From Bacteroidota bacterium (GTDB taxonomy: Bacteria > Bacteroidota > Bacteroidia > Bacteroidales > UBA6013): a DNA stretch of 38,651 nucleotides. The stretch covers positions 1 to 38,651 of the forward strand of contig JAIFMG010000103.1 in assembly GCA_020048645.1 (NCBI GenBank), in the 5' to 3' direction. The notes beneath the pieces are model-generated. The model was not told the DNA's origin, searched no databases, and saw only the letters and a program-made list of their open reading frames with translations. Shown piece by piece: positions 23,749 through 27,254 of the stretch. Both the position numbers and the translations under genes were made by a program. How positions within the stretch are numbered: position 1 is the first letter of the stretch; every line of letters starts with the position of its first letter.

Positions 23749-25080
23749 CCTCCCGCGGTCGCCTTCACGCCTGCCGCCCTCACCGGCTGCTCGCCGCTGC
23801 TGGTCAACTTCGACGGTAGCTCGAACACGGACGTGACTTGGCTGTGGCAGTTCGGCAACGGTGTCGGCTCGTCCAACGAGAACCCGTCGTACACTTTCAG
23901 CAACACCACGCTCGAGGCCATCACCTACGACGTGCGCCTGACTGTAACCGACATGCTCAACGGATGCGACAACACGGTCATCCAGACGGTCACGGTCAAC
24001 CCCGAGCCTTACGCTGACTTCTCCGCCGCCCCGACTGTCCAGGTCTATCCGGAAAGCACGGTCTTCCTCGACAACTTCAGCGGCCAGAACTATGACACCT
24101 ACGTCTGGGGCATGGGCAATGGGGAGAACATCTTCGGCGAGAACCCCGGCCAGTACGAGTACGGCAATTGGGGCGATTTCACCATCGAGCTCGTTGTCAC
24201 CAACGACTTCGGCTGCACGGACACCACGACCCAGGCCGTCCGAGTGATTCCGCCCGCTCCGGCCCCTGCCTACCAGCCCGACATCCTCGAGGGCTGCGCG
24301 CCGCTGTCGGTCACCTTCATCAACAACTCGCTCTTCCAGCAAGGTTCCGAGTTCTTCTGGGACTTCGGCGACGGAGGCACCTCGCAGTTGGTCGAGCCCG
24401 AGTACATCTTCACGACCCCGGGCGTTTACCCGATCACCTTGACGCAGATTGGTCCTGACGGTGTTCAAACCGCCACTGTGATCACCGACTCGGTCTTCGT
24501 GTATGGCGTGCCCTCCGTAACCTTCGACGTGGCTCCTGACACCATCATGCTGCCCGACTTCCCCGTCCGTTTCTTCAACTTGGTGACGGTCGAGGACGGC
24601 ATGTCCTTCGTCTGGAACTTCGGCGACGGGAACACCTCTACCGAGATCAGCCCGATCCACTACTACGACCAGGTAGGCACCTTCGATGTGTCGCTGACCG
24701 TCTGGACGGATTACGGCTGCGTTGACTCGCTGACCATGCAGGCCGCCGTGGTGGCTGAGGCTGAAGGGCAGATCCTCTTCCCGAACGCCTTCACGCCCGA
24801 CCAGGCCGGTGAGCCTAGCGGTGAGTACAACACTGCCGGTTACGACCGCTACTCGAACGACATCTTCCACCCGATCAGCCGCGGGGTCGAGCAGTACCAG
24901 CTCGAAATCTTCAACCGCTGGGGCCAGAAGATCTTCGTTACCGAGGACATCAACATCGGCTGGAACGGTTACTTCCGTGGCGAGCTCCTACCGCAAGACG
25001 TTTACGTCTGGAGGGTTACCGGCAAGTACAAGAATGGCGTGTCGTTCGAGAAGGTCGGCGACGTTACGCTGCTGCGATGA
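1..25080 (+). CDS. Giant modular T9SS surface protein (SprB-like adhesin), 5' partial
   Basis: The frame is open from base 1, so the true start lies upstream; the GTG at 109 is internal to a module and is not the start. At least 8359 residues are encoded. By hand count about 98 tandem modules (~80 residues each) follow the pattern AGxDQxVC, then TLxGNxPxxGTGxWT, then LxxGxNxFRWT, then NGCxxxDxV, with two cysteines per module. Four PKD-like domains (about 23749-24756) and a gliding-motility-associated C-terminal domain (24772-25080) complete it. That C-terminal domain is a known type IX secretion signal, so export and surface display are inferred. The composition is dominated by T, S, N, G, V and A, with very few Lys, His or Met. 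The module is not the classical SprB repeat; it resembles PKD/Ig-like beta-sandwich modules of large Bacteroidota surface proteins. A SprF-like gene follows, as in the sprB-sprF arrangement. The role as an adhesin or gliding protein is inference. Confidence 0.93.
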   Translation, partial: AGADQVVCGTAATLGGNEPTIGAGLWTRLVGSGTVSVPAQYNSAVTGLGSGTNTFRWTITNNACSYFDEVVVSNNAFTVTAGVDQTVCSTSATLAGTAPTTGTGLWTIVVGSASISTPTAFNSALGSVNPGLNTLRWTVTQNGCASSDEVNVTNDLPTAATAGADQSVCGATATLAGNIPTVGTGLWTRVTGAATITASSQFNTTVTALSSGPNTFKWTITNNACILEDEVVVTNNAFAISAGTNQTVCSSVATLEGEEPGVGTGVWTSVLGTGIVATPSLFNSSVSNLAQGTNSFRWTVSRNGCTSSSDVSIVNDSPTAANAGSDQSVCSTVGTLAGNNPTVGTGSWTTVSGAGSVTSASVFNSGVTGLSSGVNTFRWTVSNNSCTSSDDVTIRNNSFVTNAGLDLNLCVDFATLSATAAGTGGMGTWSVSVGNATFADNTLNTTGVSDLASGNNVLRWTVTRNGCTSFDDVLLVNNVPTVADAGADFSVCANSANLAGNAPVIGTGAWTRLTGLGTIAAASNPTTSVTGLSTGANTFRWTITNNGCSSSDEVSVSNNSFVVDAGADQAICTNTTTLTGSSVGTGTGIWTITAGNATFSSTAVSNPTLTNLTSGTNSFRWSVTQNGCTYSDETIVSNDEPTVASAGADQTVCGTTATLAGNQAVIGNGVWTRLIGSGTVAAPTAFNSAVTGLGAGANTFRWTITNNACSYISEVTVNNNAFVVTAGLDQTLCSTTATLAGTTPGVGTGLWTTVAGAVSITQPTAFNTGITAINPGLNTLRWTVTRNGCSAFDEVSITNDSPSTADAGTDQDVCANTATLAANIPTIGTGAWSRVLGLGTITTPLTPNSGVTGLTIGTNSFRWTITNNACSTADEVVIVNNSFTISAGIDQVLCNSSATLAGEAPGAGTGVWTRLLGSATIANNTLFNTLVSNLTQGENIFRWTVQRNACTAFDDVTVRNDLPTPSVAGAAQSVCGSSATLSANNPSVGVGTWSTVSGTGVVNTASLFNSSVSGLSQGSNTFRWTIVNNACSSNSTVVVTNNSFTASAGSDQTLCSTNATLAGMDPVPGTGVWSQVLGSGAFASDTRFNTTVSSLANGTNVFRWTVSKNGCESSDEVTIVNDLPTVANAGVDQSTCGTTATLAANSPVYGSGLWTVASGLAVVTTPSQFNSAVTNLSAGTNTLVWTITNSACSSSDNVNILNNSFTISAGVDQTLCTNSTNLEGTSPGTGTGTWSTVIGSTNIVNVNLFNSAVSNLNPGINIYRWTVQRDGCDHFDDVTITNNSPTVAATEADKPVCSNTASISANNPVYGSGQWSVVTGLGTITSPMNFSTSVSGLSAGVNRFRWTITNSGCSSSDELVVTNNSFTVNAGGDQVLCAANSSLDGTDPLSGTGVWTIPVGSATLANPALFNTAVTGLNSGTNVFRWTVTRTGCTVFDEVNVTNNLPSVAAAGLDQSTCGTTATLSANNPAIGSGLWTTVSGLGMVSNSTQYNSTITNLSTGTNTFLWTITNNGCVSQDDVTVTNNSFNANAGVDQTICASSTNLAGGDPAPGTGVWTTIVGSNSIAIPAMNTTLVSNLNQGANVYRWTVNRNGCVSSDEVTITNNLPTTAIAGANQDVCATTSTLAANEPSVGVGSWSVVSGLGTVSFPGLFNSTVVNLSSGTNRFRWTITNNGCSSSSDVVVRNNSFTTNAGIDQTLCVDGTTLSATAPGLGGSGIWSVIAGAATFTNATLFNTAVAGLDAGTNILRWEVTRNGCVDEDDVTLLNNAPTAADAGVDQNVCGTSTALAGNLAAIGTGVWTRISGAGSVVTPGDFNTTVTGLSAGTNTFRWTITNNGCSSQDDITVLNNTFTISAGSDQNVCADNTTLAGADPTPGTGVWSTVLGSGSFVSGGLNTTQVVNLSQGTNIFRWTVTKNGCTASDEVAVENNLPTTPNAGSDQTLCVSNTILAGNDPSIGSGVWSRVTGLGTVNDPTKFNTTVSTLSSGTNTFRWTITNNGCSRSDDVAVVNNAFTANAGTDQTLCQNFTALSATNPTSGAGTWSVVVGVANISNAALFNSNVTGIGAGTNIFRWTVLQNGCTEFDDVVVVNDTPTTAAAGGDQNVCQNSATLSATPATIGTGNWSVVSSLATISQALLFNTTVTGLNSGPNTFRWTITKNGCSSSDEVVVTNNQFVVDAGVSQSICTTTAALSATPAGGTWTVGVGTGVFSNQNNSSATVNGVSAGTNVYRWTVSQSGCTFSDDVVITNDSPTVANAGPDQNVCGTTTTLAGNSAAIGAGQWTRVTGLGLITTATDFNSGVTNLSSGINTFRWTIAKNACSTSDDVVVTNSQFTVSAGVDQTICASGTTLAGDNPGVGVGTWSIPVGTGIISNSGLFNSAVSALNAGTNTFRWTVTRNGCTAFDEVNITNNLPTPSSAGPDQAVCVNSATLAGNNATIGGGQWVRISGLGTITTPTLFNTTVTSLSAGSNVFKWVITNHACVSEDEVEIVNNDFVVDAGADQTICASTTTFAASVHVSGVGTWSTVVGSNTISNTNNATATVSNLFQGTNRYRWTVVQNACTEFDEVTIVNDLPTVPNAGADRSVCVNSVTLAGNAPSVGSGLWVRTAGLGTITNATSNVTTVTSLSAGTNRFKWAITNNACSLEDEVVITNNAFTASAGIDQVLCSTTATLTGANPGTGTGTWSTPVGSATFADINLFNTTVSNLGQGVNVFRWTIERNGCTEFDEVSITNNLPTTPDAGTDYAVCTLSATVTGNEPNVGTGLWTVISGGASITSPGVFSTGVTGLTSGPNTFRWTISNNGCVLSDDVTITNNSFVANAGVDQVVCGTTATFAAADPVPGTGTWTTVLGSTSIANPALYNTSASGLLAGANIYRWTMTQNGCTEFDEVTIVNDLPSASNAGADQDVCLTAATLGATAPTKGTGQWTVVSGTGSLASATLFNSTVTGLSSGLNIFKWTVTNNSCTSEDNVTVTNNAFTANAGVDQTVCATTATFSAADPTPGTGTWTTLVGSAVVAAPTAFNSHVSGLVRGLNNFRWTMTINGCTSFDDVSIVNDLPTAASAGSDQSVCVNNATLIGNAPVVGSGLWVRTSGFATITNPNNFNTTVTNLSSGINTFEWTITNNGCVSSDELVITNNTFTASAGPDQTLCATGTTLAAVAPTAGIGTWTRLIGASSLANTTLNNTSVSNLSAGVNTFRWTVSQNGCTKFDDVTVVNDLPTTANAGGDQSICVNAATLTGNQPVVGTGLWTISSGSATVNNLTLFNSAVSNLSSGANIFVWTLTNNACSSSDDVTIVNNDFTANAGADQTVCSASSVMSAVDPTPGVGTWTTLIGGALVTNSTNFASSVSNLDRGVNTFRWTVVQNGCTEFDQITIVNNLPSSPNAGADLQVCSSSASLFATTPIIGQGQWSVVSGSAVLATPTLFNTSVSSLNSGPNTFRWTVTNSACSLTDDVIVTNNSFVASAGLNRVVCANGVVLAGQNPTPGTGLWTNVVGSASITTPTLFNTAVAGLNPGANIFRWTITRNGCSSFADVTITNDLPTTADAGSDFAVCTNSATLSGNPASFGTGAWSVVSGLGTIGSPALFNSTVSGLSAGINAFKWTITNNGCSSDDDVVITNNSFTANAGVDQTLCATTSVLSGVDPTPGTGVWSVVLGAATVTTPTLFNSAVTGLDQGSNQFRWTMTRNGCTASDVVVVTNNLPTAASAGTDQSVCSNSAILAGNQPLIGNGSWSLVSGAGTITNANQFNSTVTALGAGSSTLRWTIANNGCTSSDLVVINNNTVSANAGSNQSVCSTTATLGAVDPSPMSGVWAVEVGTGTVTNAGAFNSAVTGLVAGPNEFSWTVSANGCTASDNVVVTNDSPSQANAGADFAVCGSATNLAGNIPTIGVGAWTVVGGTSTVGSPALFNSAVTALSSGANTFRWTITNNACTSQDDVLVTNNAFEAKAGFDQAVCVSSATLAGSSPLPGTGVWTVVGGTGTIVDNTRFDTQVTNLGIGSNILRWTVNMSGCEDSDDVVILNNQVIAQAGIDIAVCTPNATLDGNTPASGTGVWTAVGGSANITNPNSPNATVSNLGAGGNTFRWTITDNGCVGADDVVVTNNAVTADAGLGQAICASSTNLAAVQPTSGTGLWTVTSGSGSFTNPTLYNSGVTGLGSGANAFSWTITFNGCSDSDDVIISNNSFTINAGSNQAVCGSTASLSGDAPGAGNGTWVAVGGMASIATPSLYNSGVSNLGVGPNTFRWTVTRNGCSSSDDVVVTNNSFTVSAGLNQNICAASSVLDAEAAGTGVGNWITIVGTGVIANNALNTSAVSNLQRGTNTFRWEVSRDGCSAFDDVTIVNDLPSTAVAGADKIVCQNTTTLSANNPTVGVGTWSLQGGSGTIVNLNLFNSQVNNLGAGSNTFRWTITNNGCTSSDVMVITNNQVSALAGLDQAICANGTMLSAVDATPASGQWTFASGNGSIATPSLFNTTVSGLDAGLNVLRWTVTANGCSAFDEVNITNNLPSNASVGADQDICVNNANLSAVEPLIGTGLWTVEGGSGNIASPTAFTTTVSSLAVGANTFRWTVMNNGCSSSADLTINNRSFTVNAGADVSVCANSVTLSGLDPVPGTGVWTVVGGSGTVTQPTFYGSTVTSLGLGNSTFRWTVTKDGCVASDEVTVKNNAVTANAGSPQNVCGITANLAGNNPNSGVGAWSVDGGAGAFANASVYNTIVNGLAVGANTFRWTVTEGACSASAVVVITNNSVFADAGVDRAVCANSTNLAAVNPAPGTGTWTPVGGGGTIVSPTSFNTVVQSLAPGTNTFRWTITQNGCSDFDDVTITNNTVSADAGNAQSVCGSSTNLEANNPGSAGGTWTVQGGTGSFVNANLYNTQVNGLSAGPNTFRWTVAANGCSANDDVIVTNNSFVANAGLPQSVCETTTVLSGANPTPGTGFWTTVVGSGVPTFPTLYNTDVTGLSAGTNTFRWTMTKNGCTASADVIITNDLPTTADIALATQTICNSATNISANVAVIGTGLWTIESGSGSITNPAQENTTAVNLGPGTNTLRWTITNNACVSFDDIVITNNSVNADAGLDQVICRSNSSLAAVDATPGVGTWTVANGSGVFANPNLFNTGVTGLSNGINTFRWTVNANGCTDSDLVIVRNDSPTVANAGSDFDVCVNTATLSANNPVIGVGTWSLQGGFGTIATPNQYNTQVANLASGANTFRWTITNNGCSSFDNVIVNNRAFTVYAGADQVVCQNTASLTGDNPGAGTGFWTVEGGTGVISNVTSFNTTVGNMGSGENKFSWTVTRNGCTFSDDVVVTNNEVVATAGPDQTVCGTTATLSGNNPALGAGVGRGEWSRVGGTASITTPSLYNSTVSNLAPGSNTFRWTVTEGGCSKTDDVIIFNINVSADAGTNQAVCQNSTTLAAVNPSPATGIWAPVGGSGVVTSPTLFNSTVADLGYGTNTFRWTVTIGSCVAFDDVEVTNTAVTSSASGDQLICGTTTFLAGNNPQGSARGTWTSVGGFGNVVNPTLYNSGVTDLGFGANTFRWTVRDGICTISDDVIISNNSVSVNAGLNQEICSNQTTLSGNVPSSTGAGVWTRSGGAPTAVIVTPAQYNTQVTNLGNGATTLTWTITDSGCSNSDDVVITNGLPTIANAGVDAPVCAANTTLVANAPIIGTGKWTVVSGSGNFANDQSYSTAVSGLNPGINTFRWTISQGVCSSSDEVQVTNNAFSVNAGIDQTLCVDNTIMSGSQPTASGVGNWTYISGGATITSPSLFNTTVAALSYGVTTLRWTITDNACTFSDDVNLTNYAIYSNAGSDRIVCTDVSTITGNDPLLANDPTIGSGLWTLLSGTATIVDPTNFNSQVINLGPGPNSFRWTISENGCSDSDDVQVVNNTVFVSSGLDQNICIDSTRLAGNQPGTGSGVWTRETGLGVIANPTQYNSPVTSLGYGANTFRWTISDNSCTGFDDVIITNNEYDADAGLDQVLCSNTTTLLGNNPGLGAGRWSVESGAGIVASPTNFNTVVTNLSNGTSTFRWTISTNGCNFFDEVKVTNNSFLVDAGIDEVVCGTTTQLTAGAPTGGGIGTWTVGSGQASFANVNLNNTVVNNLGSGANQLRWTVVENGCTVSDDVIITNGLPSQATTGPDNAICTNATTIIANNPTIGVGEWKLVSGGGSIADPFSNTTTVSNLAFGSNTFRWTIKDLGNNCSTSDNLVITNNSFTIGAGLDQSTCDGTVTLAGQQPMTGGSGVWSLLSGGGTITVSNLFNSPVSNLNVGENIFQWTVSWNNCTAADQVAIVNYSVDAVAGFDQTLCRNFTILEGNDPGANSGQWSVVSGSAGITVPSLFNTSISNLSEGVVTLRWTIMGQGGCSDNDDVNIVNNTVDVDAGLDQSLCTNFTELSGNNPFPGTGQWSLVTGTGSISNPTQFNTPVAGLGGGASTFRWTVMENGCTAFDDVKVTNNSLTASAGADQSICTDTYNLAGSNPGTGTGLWTLVSGAGAISNTTTFYTTVSNLGTGANTLRWTVSRNGCTATDEVVITNNSIRVSAGVDKAVCDTSTTLNGSDPGSSGNGIWTVVSGSGSFVSNSVPNTVVKGLASGFNTFRWTVTRAGCVAFDDVIIANNLPEANAGLDQVLCESSTILEGNELFDLGSTGVWNKISGSGVIATPTSYFTNVANLGLGTNTFRWTVTGGGCSAFDEVSVINNSVIATVEPDKELCQNFATIQGNDPGLGDGVWSVEGGFGVITNASAFATTVTNLAPGSTTLRWTVTEKGCSSSADVQIINNLPTMALAAPDYPVCTNFTTLTANAPIQGNGRWTLESGSGILANPSGFNTAVSSLGLGNNTFRWTISNGICSSFDEVVVTNNFVAVSANLPYAVCADNAVLYGSAPGLGGTGLWTVEGGFGMIDNPTQNNTTIRNLGNGSTTVRWTVTRNGCVNSATTTITNELPTEAVVGTDRQDVCGNVATLVANTPLIGTGVWAIESGSGIVTNPTSFSTTVTNLGVGNNTLTWTITEGNCSSVDTMVVFNGAVLADAGPDRAVCGVTSILTANSPTFGATGFWQVAGGSATFANANSNNTSVTNLGNGANTLRWTITKGQCSDNDLVVITNNQPSQALVEQNQIICVDFTTVTGNPPQYGIGQWSVAGGSGTFDNPLSYYTEVYDIGPNVNTFVWRISQGECFSADTIVILNNRVEASAGVNREVCGTGASLSANDPGSNVGYWTVVSSAGVIDNLTSFNTFVTGLNTGANTFSWTVNGTGSNNCSSSSQIIITNNQYVAQAGADRVICEDNTFLVANTPPGFGMGLWTVEGGSGVFDNQTLFSTNVRQLGQGANTLRWSVSVDGCSSYDDMVITNNSVDPFAGGDQIVCSSSANLVANNPPAGGFGIWSVNGGSGIIDNPTSNVTFITGLGNGSNAIEWTITGPAIDGVRCTSSDIALISNNSFTVSGGGNQTVCGRTAQLQANNPGVGVGQWSIEGGTGVFANPTLHNTMVTGLGSGANTFRWSVQKNGCSASATVSITNNFYASHAGSDQVRCVDFAVLGATPPAQGLGGWTILSGSGIFSNPTLPNSQVTGLAIGPNVLRWTVNNAGCLSTDDVVIDNWQIESTAGLDQEVCQPNTILQAEDPSLSNYAATGVWTVAAGNGVFANPTVFNTAVTGLYEGANTFEWTVSNTFCTSSTLVTIVNNEMQTYQIYAGSDQTVNGPNTVLTALLPSGSNGVWSVLSGSGNFLNATSPNTEVYGLTIGPNTFRWTVTQGQCTSYDNVMVVYTAIPVFAGWDQNNCGSDATLNADEAIMGSGRWMLLSGSGAIANPTLHNTTVSGLQQGLNVFRWSVTHNGYTVFDDVNVWNRTFSVAGKVDSTCTDAIQLYGTPLATDPFADAQGLWSVAEGVGVFAAPTLYNTWVSGLRVGRNVFRWTVTQYGCVAEAYDTIIRHEPPAVAFTPAALTGCSPLLVNFDGSSNTDVTWLWQFGNGVGSSNENPSYTFSNTTLEAITYDVRLTVTDMLNGCDNTVIQTVTVNPEPYADFSAAPTVQVYPESTVFLDNFSGQNYDTYVWGMGNGENIFGENPGQYEYGNWGDFTIELVVTNDFGCTDTTTQAVRVIPPAPAPAYQPDILEGCAPLSVTFINNSLFQQGSEFFWDFGDGGTSQLVEPEYIFTTPGVYPITLTQIGPDGVQTATVITDSVFVYGVPSVTFDVAPDTIMLPDFPVRFFNLVTVEDGMSFVWNFGDGNTSTEISPIHYYDQVGTFDVSLTVWTDYGCVDSLTMQAAVVAEAEGQILFPNAFTPDQAGEPSGEYNTAGYDRYSNDIFHPISRGVEQYQLEIFNRWGQKIFVTEDINIGWNGYFRGELLPQDVYVWRVTGKYKNGVSFEKVGDVTLLR
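23749..24756 (+). other. Four PKD-like domains near the C-terminus of the giant protein
   Basis: After the last module the protein changes to four PKD-like domains of about 80-85 residues each. They begin near 23749, 24001, 24250 and 24508. Typical features are visible: a GCSPL or GCAPLSV strand with NNS, then FGNG, WGMGNG, WDFGDG or WNFGDG, a Y-x-F/Y turn near the end (PSYTF, PEYIF, PIHYY), and final strands such as VRLTV, IELVV, ITLTQ and VSLTV. The second domain has WGMGNG, a degenerate form of the usual WDFGDG. Such domains commonly act as rigid spacers next to T9SS sorting domains. Confidence 0.85.
24772..25080 (+). other. Gliding-motility-associated T9SS C-terminal sorting domain (CHU_C type)
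   Basis: The last 102 residues contain the family hallmarks: FPNAFTPD at the start, an NDIFHPI segment, LEIFNRWGQKIF, a WNGYFRGELLPQDVYVWRV block, and a closing GDVTLLR strand. This domain type (type B T9SS C-terminal domain) is found on SprB-like proteins and directs export through the T9SS. Secretion of type B proteins often needs a SprF partner, and a SprF-like gene is the next gene downstream. Confidence 0.93.
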
Positions 25081-25088
25081 CAGAAGCC

Positions 25089-25130
25089 AGGCAGGAGCCC
25101 CACGCGAGGGCTCCTGCCTCCTTCTTTCTC
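25089..25130 (+). terminator. Rho-independent terminator after the giant gene
   Basis: A perfect 12-bp inverted repeat (25089-25100 with 25108-25119) with a 7-base loop starts 8 bases after the stop codon. It is followed by a pyrimidine-rich, T-rich stretch (CCTTCTTTCTCTC). It separates the adhesin transcript from the SprF-like gene. Confidence 0.8.
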
Positions 25131-25405
25131 TCAATGCCAGACGGGCGGCTGTTTTCTAGGTTCGCATGTACGCTCGTCCGACTTTTTTTTGGCTTCTCTT
25201 TTGGTTCGATATTTGTATTTTTAATAAACAGAAAGCCCTCGATTCAATCACTTCTTGTGCTTTAAGTCATTGTTTGCCAATTCATTGGCATTCTGACCAG
25301 AGAGAGATGATGTGATTTTTGGGGATGAACAAATTCAATGGTTTGCGCTCAATCGTGCCAGGTTACTTTCCGCGTCCCAGTTTGTCAAATTAAAAGCTGA
25401 ATACA
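25131..25405. other. AT-rich intergenic leader between adhesin terminator and SprF-like gene
   Basis: This stretch of about 275 bases is far more AT-rich than its surroundings and holds no convincing gene. T-rich runs occur around 25183-25235. Near its right end is a promoter-like pair, listed separately, that could drive the SprF-like gene. I see no RNA gene or repeat in it. Confidence 0.6.
25342..25373 (+). promoter_or_regulatory. Possible promoter of the SprF-like gene
   Basis: TTTG at 25342-25345 is followed after 18 bases by TACTTTCCGCG from 25364. This approximates the Bacteroidota -33 TTTG and -7 TAnnTTTG elements and the TAnnTTCGCG form seen upstream of other genes here, with one extra C. 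The predicted leader is about 35 bases. The match is imperfect. Confidence 0.35.
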
Positions 25406-26440
25406 TTGAAAAGGTTTTATCACATATCCATCATCGCCCTGCTTTTGCTCATTGGGGCGTATCAGAGCCACGCTCAGATTATCCATTTTTCCCAGTACTA
25501 CTCCTCTCCGGCGATATTGGGACCATCTTTCGCGGGCATCAATGGAGGAACCAGGGCCATTTTCAATTACCGGGACCAGTGGCCTGGCATCGGAGTCCAA
25601 TTCCGGACTTTCGCCTTCGCCATGGACCACTATCTCTACAAGCGGAACAGCGGCATCGGCTTGTCCGTCATGCGCGACGAGGCCGGTTCGGGCAACCTGA
25701 GCGTCACGGACGTGGGCCTGCAGTATTCTTACGACCTGAAGCTGTTCGGCTTCTCGCGGAACGCCGTGCATTTCCGCCCTGGGCTTTCGTTCTCATTCTC
25801 GCAGCGGGGCCTGGATTTCTACCGACTGGTCTTCAACGACCAGCTTGACTTCAACGGGATCGCCAATTCCACCATCGAGAACAAGCCCAGCATCAACTGG
25901 TACATCGACGCCACCGCCTCCGGCCTCTTCTACGGCGAGAAATGGTGGTTCGGATTCACGGGCGACCACCTGCTGCGCCCGGACCAGTCCATGGAGAACT
26001 ACGGCGACCTCGAGGCGCGCCTGCCCATGATGGTCTCGGTCTATGGCGGATACCGTTTCCCCCTCCGCGACCCCCGGCGCAACCGCCGCCGGGACGAGAC
26101 CCTGACCGTGACGGGCATCTACAAGTACCAGGCGGGATTCTCGCAGATGGACATGGGCGTTTACTGGACCAAGGACCCCTTCGTCCTGGGGGCGTGGTAC
26201 CGCGGAATCCCATTCCTGAACAACCCGGCGGAGAATTTCTACACCACCGACGCCGTCATCCTGCTCCTGGGCTTCAAAGTCCTGAACATGAGCATCGGAT
26301 ACAGCTACGACATCACCGTCTCGGACCTCATGCCCAACAGCAAGGGCTCGCACGAGGTCTCCATAAAGTACGAGTTCGACATGAACGTGCCCCGCAACCA
26401 GAACAGGCGACGCGGAGCGGTCAGTTGTCCGGTCTTCTGA
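25406..26440 (+). CDS. PorP/SprF-family T9SS outer-membrane protein
   Basis: This 344-residue protein has a signal peptide (hydrophobic residues 8-18, likely cleavage after SHA at 23). The mature start IIHFSQYYSSP matches the HFSQYY-SP opening typical of PorP/SprF proteins. The rest alternates in the manner of an outer-membrane beta-barrel and ends in FDMNV plus an Arg-rich tail. Family members sit in the outer membrane. Some are needed for secretion of a specific SprB-like cargo, and others (PorP) link surface substrates to the motor complex. Because this gene directly follows the giant CHU_C-type protein, the SprF role is inferred. The start used is TTG: an in-frame TAA lies at 25391-25393, leaving only this TTG and a CTG at 25397 before the signal peptide. 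It has its own terminator. Confidence 0.9.
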   Translation: MKRFYHISIIALLLLIGAYQSHAQIIHFSQYYSSPAILGPSFAGINGGTRAIFNYRDQWPGIGVQFRTFAFAMDHYLYKRNSGIGLSVMRDEAGSGNLSVTDVGLQYSYDLKLFGFSRNAVHFRPGLSFSFSQRGLDFYRLVFNDQLDFNGIANSTIENKPSINWYIDATASGLFYGEKWWFGFTGDHLLRPDQSMENYGDLEARLPMMVSVYGGYRFPLRDPRRNRRRDETLTVTGIYKYQAGFSQMDMGVYWTKDPFVLGAWYRGIPFLNNPAENFYTTDAVILLLGFKVLNMSIGYSYDITVSDLMPNSKGSHEVSIKYEFDMNVPRNQNRRRGAVSCPVF

Positions 26441-26467
26441 TGCCCGGAGTCCTAATTTTCCTAGCCT

Positions 26468-26503
26468 AAGGCCGCTCTTCCGAACCAGGAGGGCGGCCTT
26501 TTT
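26468..26503 (+). terminator. Rho-independent terminator after the SprF-like gene
   Basis: AAGGCCGC (26468-26475) pairs with GCGGCCTT (26493-26500). The stem extends inward to 26480/26488 with G-U pairs around a 7-base loop. A run of T follows directly (26499-26503). The position, 28 bases after the stop codon, fits. Confidence 0.85.
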
Positions 26504-26536
26504 ATCTCTCCTCGCTTCATCTTTTGTCGAAGGGGA

Positions 26537-26570
26537 TTTCCGTGGTGGTCCGAATCATATATCTTCGCGG
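26537..26570 (+). promoter_or_regulatory. Probable promoter of the OmpH-like gene
   Basis: TTTC (26537-26540), then 19 bases, then TATCTTCGCGG (26560-26570). This is the Bacteroidota TTTG / TAnnTTTG arrangement with one mismatch in each box. The predicted leader to the ATG at 26609 is roughly 40 bases. Confidence 0.5.
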
Positions 26571-26608
26571 CCTCAAAAAGTCGAAACCTAAAAACCAACC
26601 GTTTAGAA

Positions 26609-27247
26609 ATGAAAAATTTATCCTCCGTCCTCAACATCATTTTGCTGGTAGCCGTCATCGTCCTTTTTGTTCTTCATTTCAGCGACAAGAAGCCCTCCGC
26701 CGACCAAGGCGCGGCCGAGCCTGTTTCCGTGTCTGATTCTGTGCAGCGAATCCCACAGGACGGGCAGCTCAGGGTGGCTTTCGTGAACATGGACGTGCTT
26801 CTGGACAACTACAAGCTGTACAACGAGCTGCAGTCCGCCATGACCTCGCGCCAGACCCAGATGGAGGGCCAGTTCGAGCGCGAGGCGACGGCTTTCCAGC
26901 AAGAGTACCAGCAGTTCATGGAGAAAGTCGAGCGTGGTGGCTTCCTCACGCAGCAGAGCGCCGAGTACGCGCAGAACGAGATCGTCAAGAAGCAGGAGAA
27001 CCTCCAGCAGCTCGAGGCCACGCTCTCCAGCACTTTGGTCAAGGAGCAGGACGACATGACCAAGCGGATCCTGGACAGCATCGACAACGTGATCGGGCAG
27101 TTCAACAGCCAGGCCCATTACGATTTCATCATCAGCAACTCGCTGGGCGGAGTGCTCCTGTTCGGCGATGACAGCTTCAACATCACCGACCAGGTGCTCT
27201 CCACGCTCAACCAGCGCTACGAAGCCAGCACCACAGCCCAAGACTAA
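26609..27247 (+). CDS. OmpH/Skp-family periplasmic chaperone
   Basis: This 212-residue protein opens with a single hydrophobic segment (residues 7-23) without an obvious cleavage site, so it may be a membrane-anchored form. A disordered stretch rich in Ser, Pro and acidic residues follows, then the OmpH domain. The strand LRVAFVNMDVLLDNYKLY (about 55-72) is the conserved entry to the family, and a long Gln/Glu-rich coiled coil covers about 75-165. The C-terminal AHYDFIISNSLGGVLL block matches the closing beta strands of Skp-like proteins. Skp/OmpH proteins hold unfolded outer-membrane proteins in the periplasm. It has its own promoter and is followed closely by a glycosyltransferase, probably on the same transcript. 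Confidence 0.88.
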   Translation: MKNLSSVLNIILLVAVIVLFVLHFSDKKPSADQGAAEPVSVSDSVQRIPQDGQLRVAFVNMDVLLDNYKLYNELQSAMTSRQTQMEGQFEREATAFQQEYQQFMEKVERGGFLTQQSAEYAQNEIVKKQENLQQLEATLSSTLVKEQDDMTKRILDSIDNVIGQFNSQAHYDFIISNSLGGVLLFGDDSFNITDQVLSTLNQRYEASTTAQD

Positions 27248-27254
27248 GGACGCT

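Noticed and set aside
25077-25265. Small ORF overlapping the adhesin stop codon by ATGA
   Set aside because: It runs straight through the terminator hairpin and AT-rich intergenic DNA, and the predicted peptide has no recognisable feature beyond a hydrophobic end.
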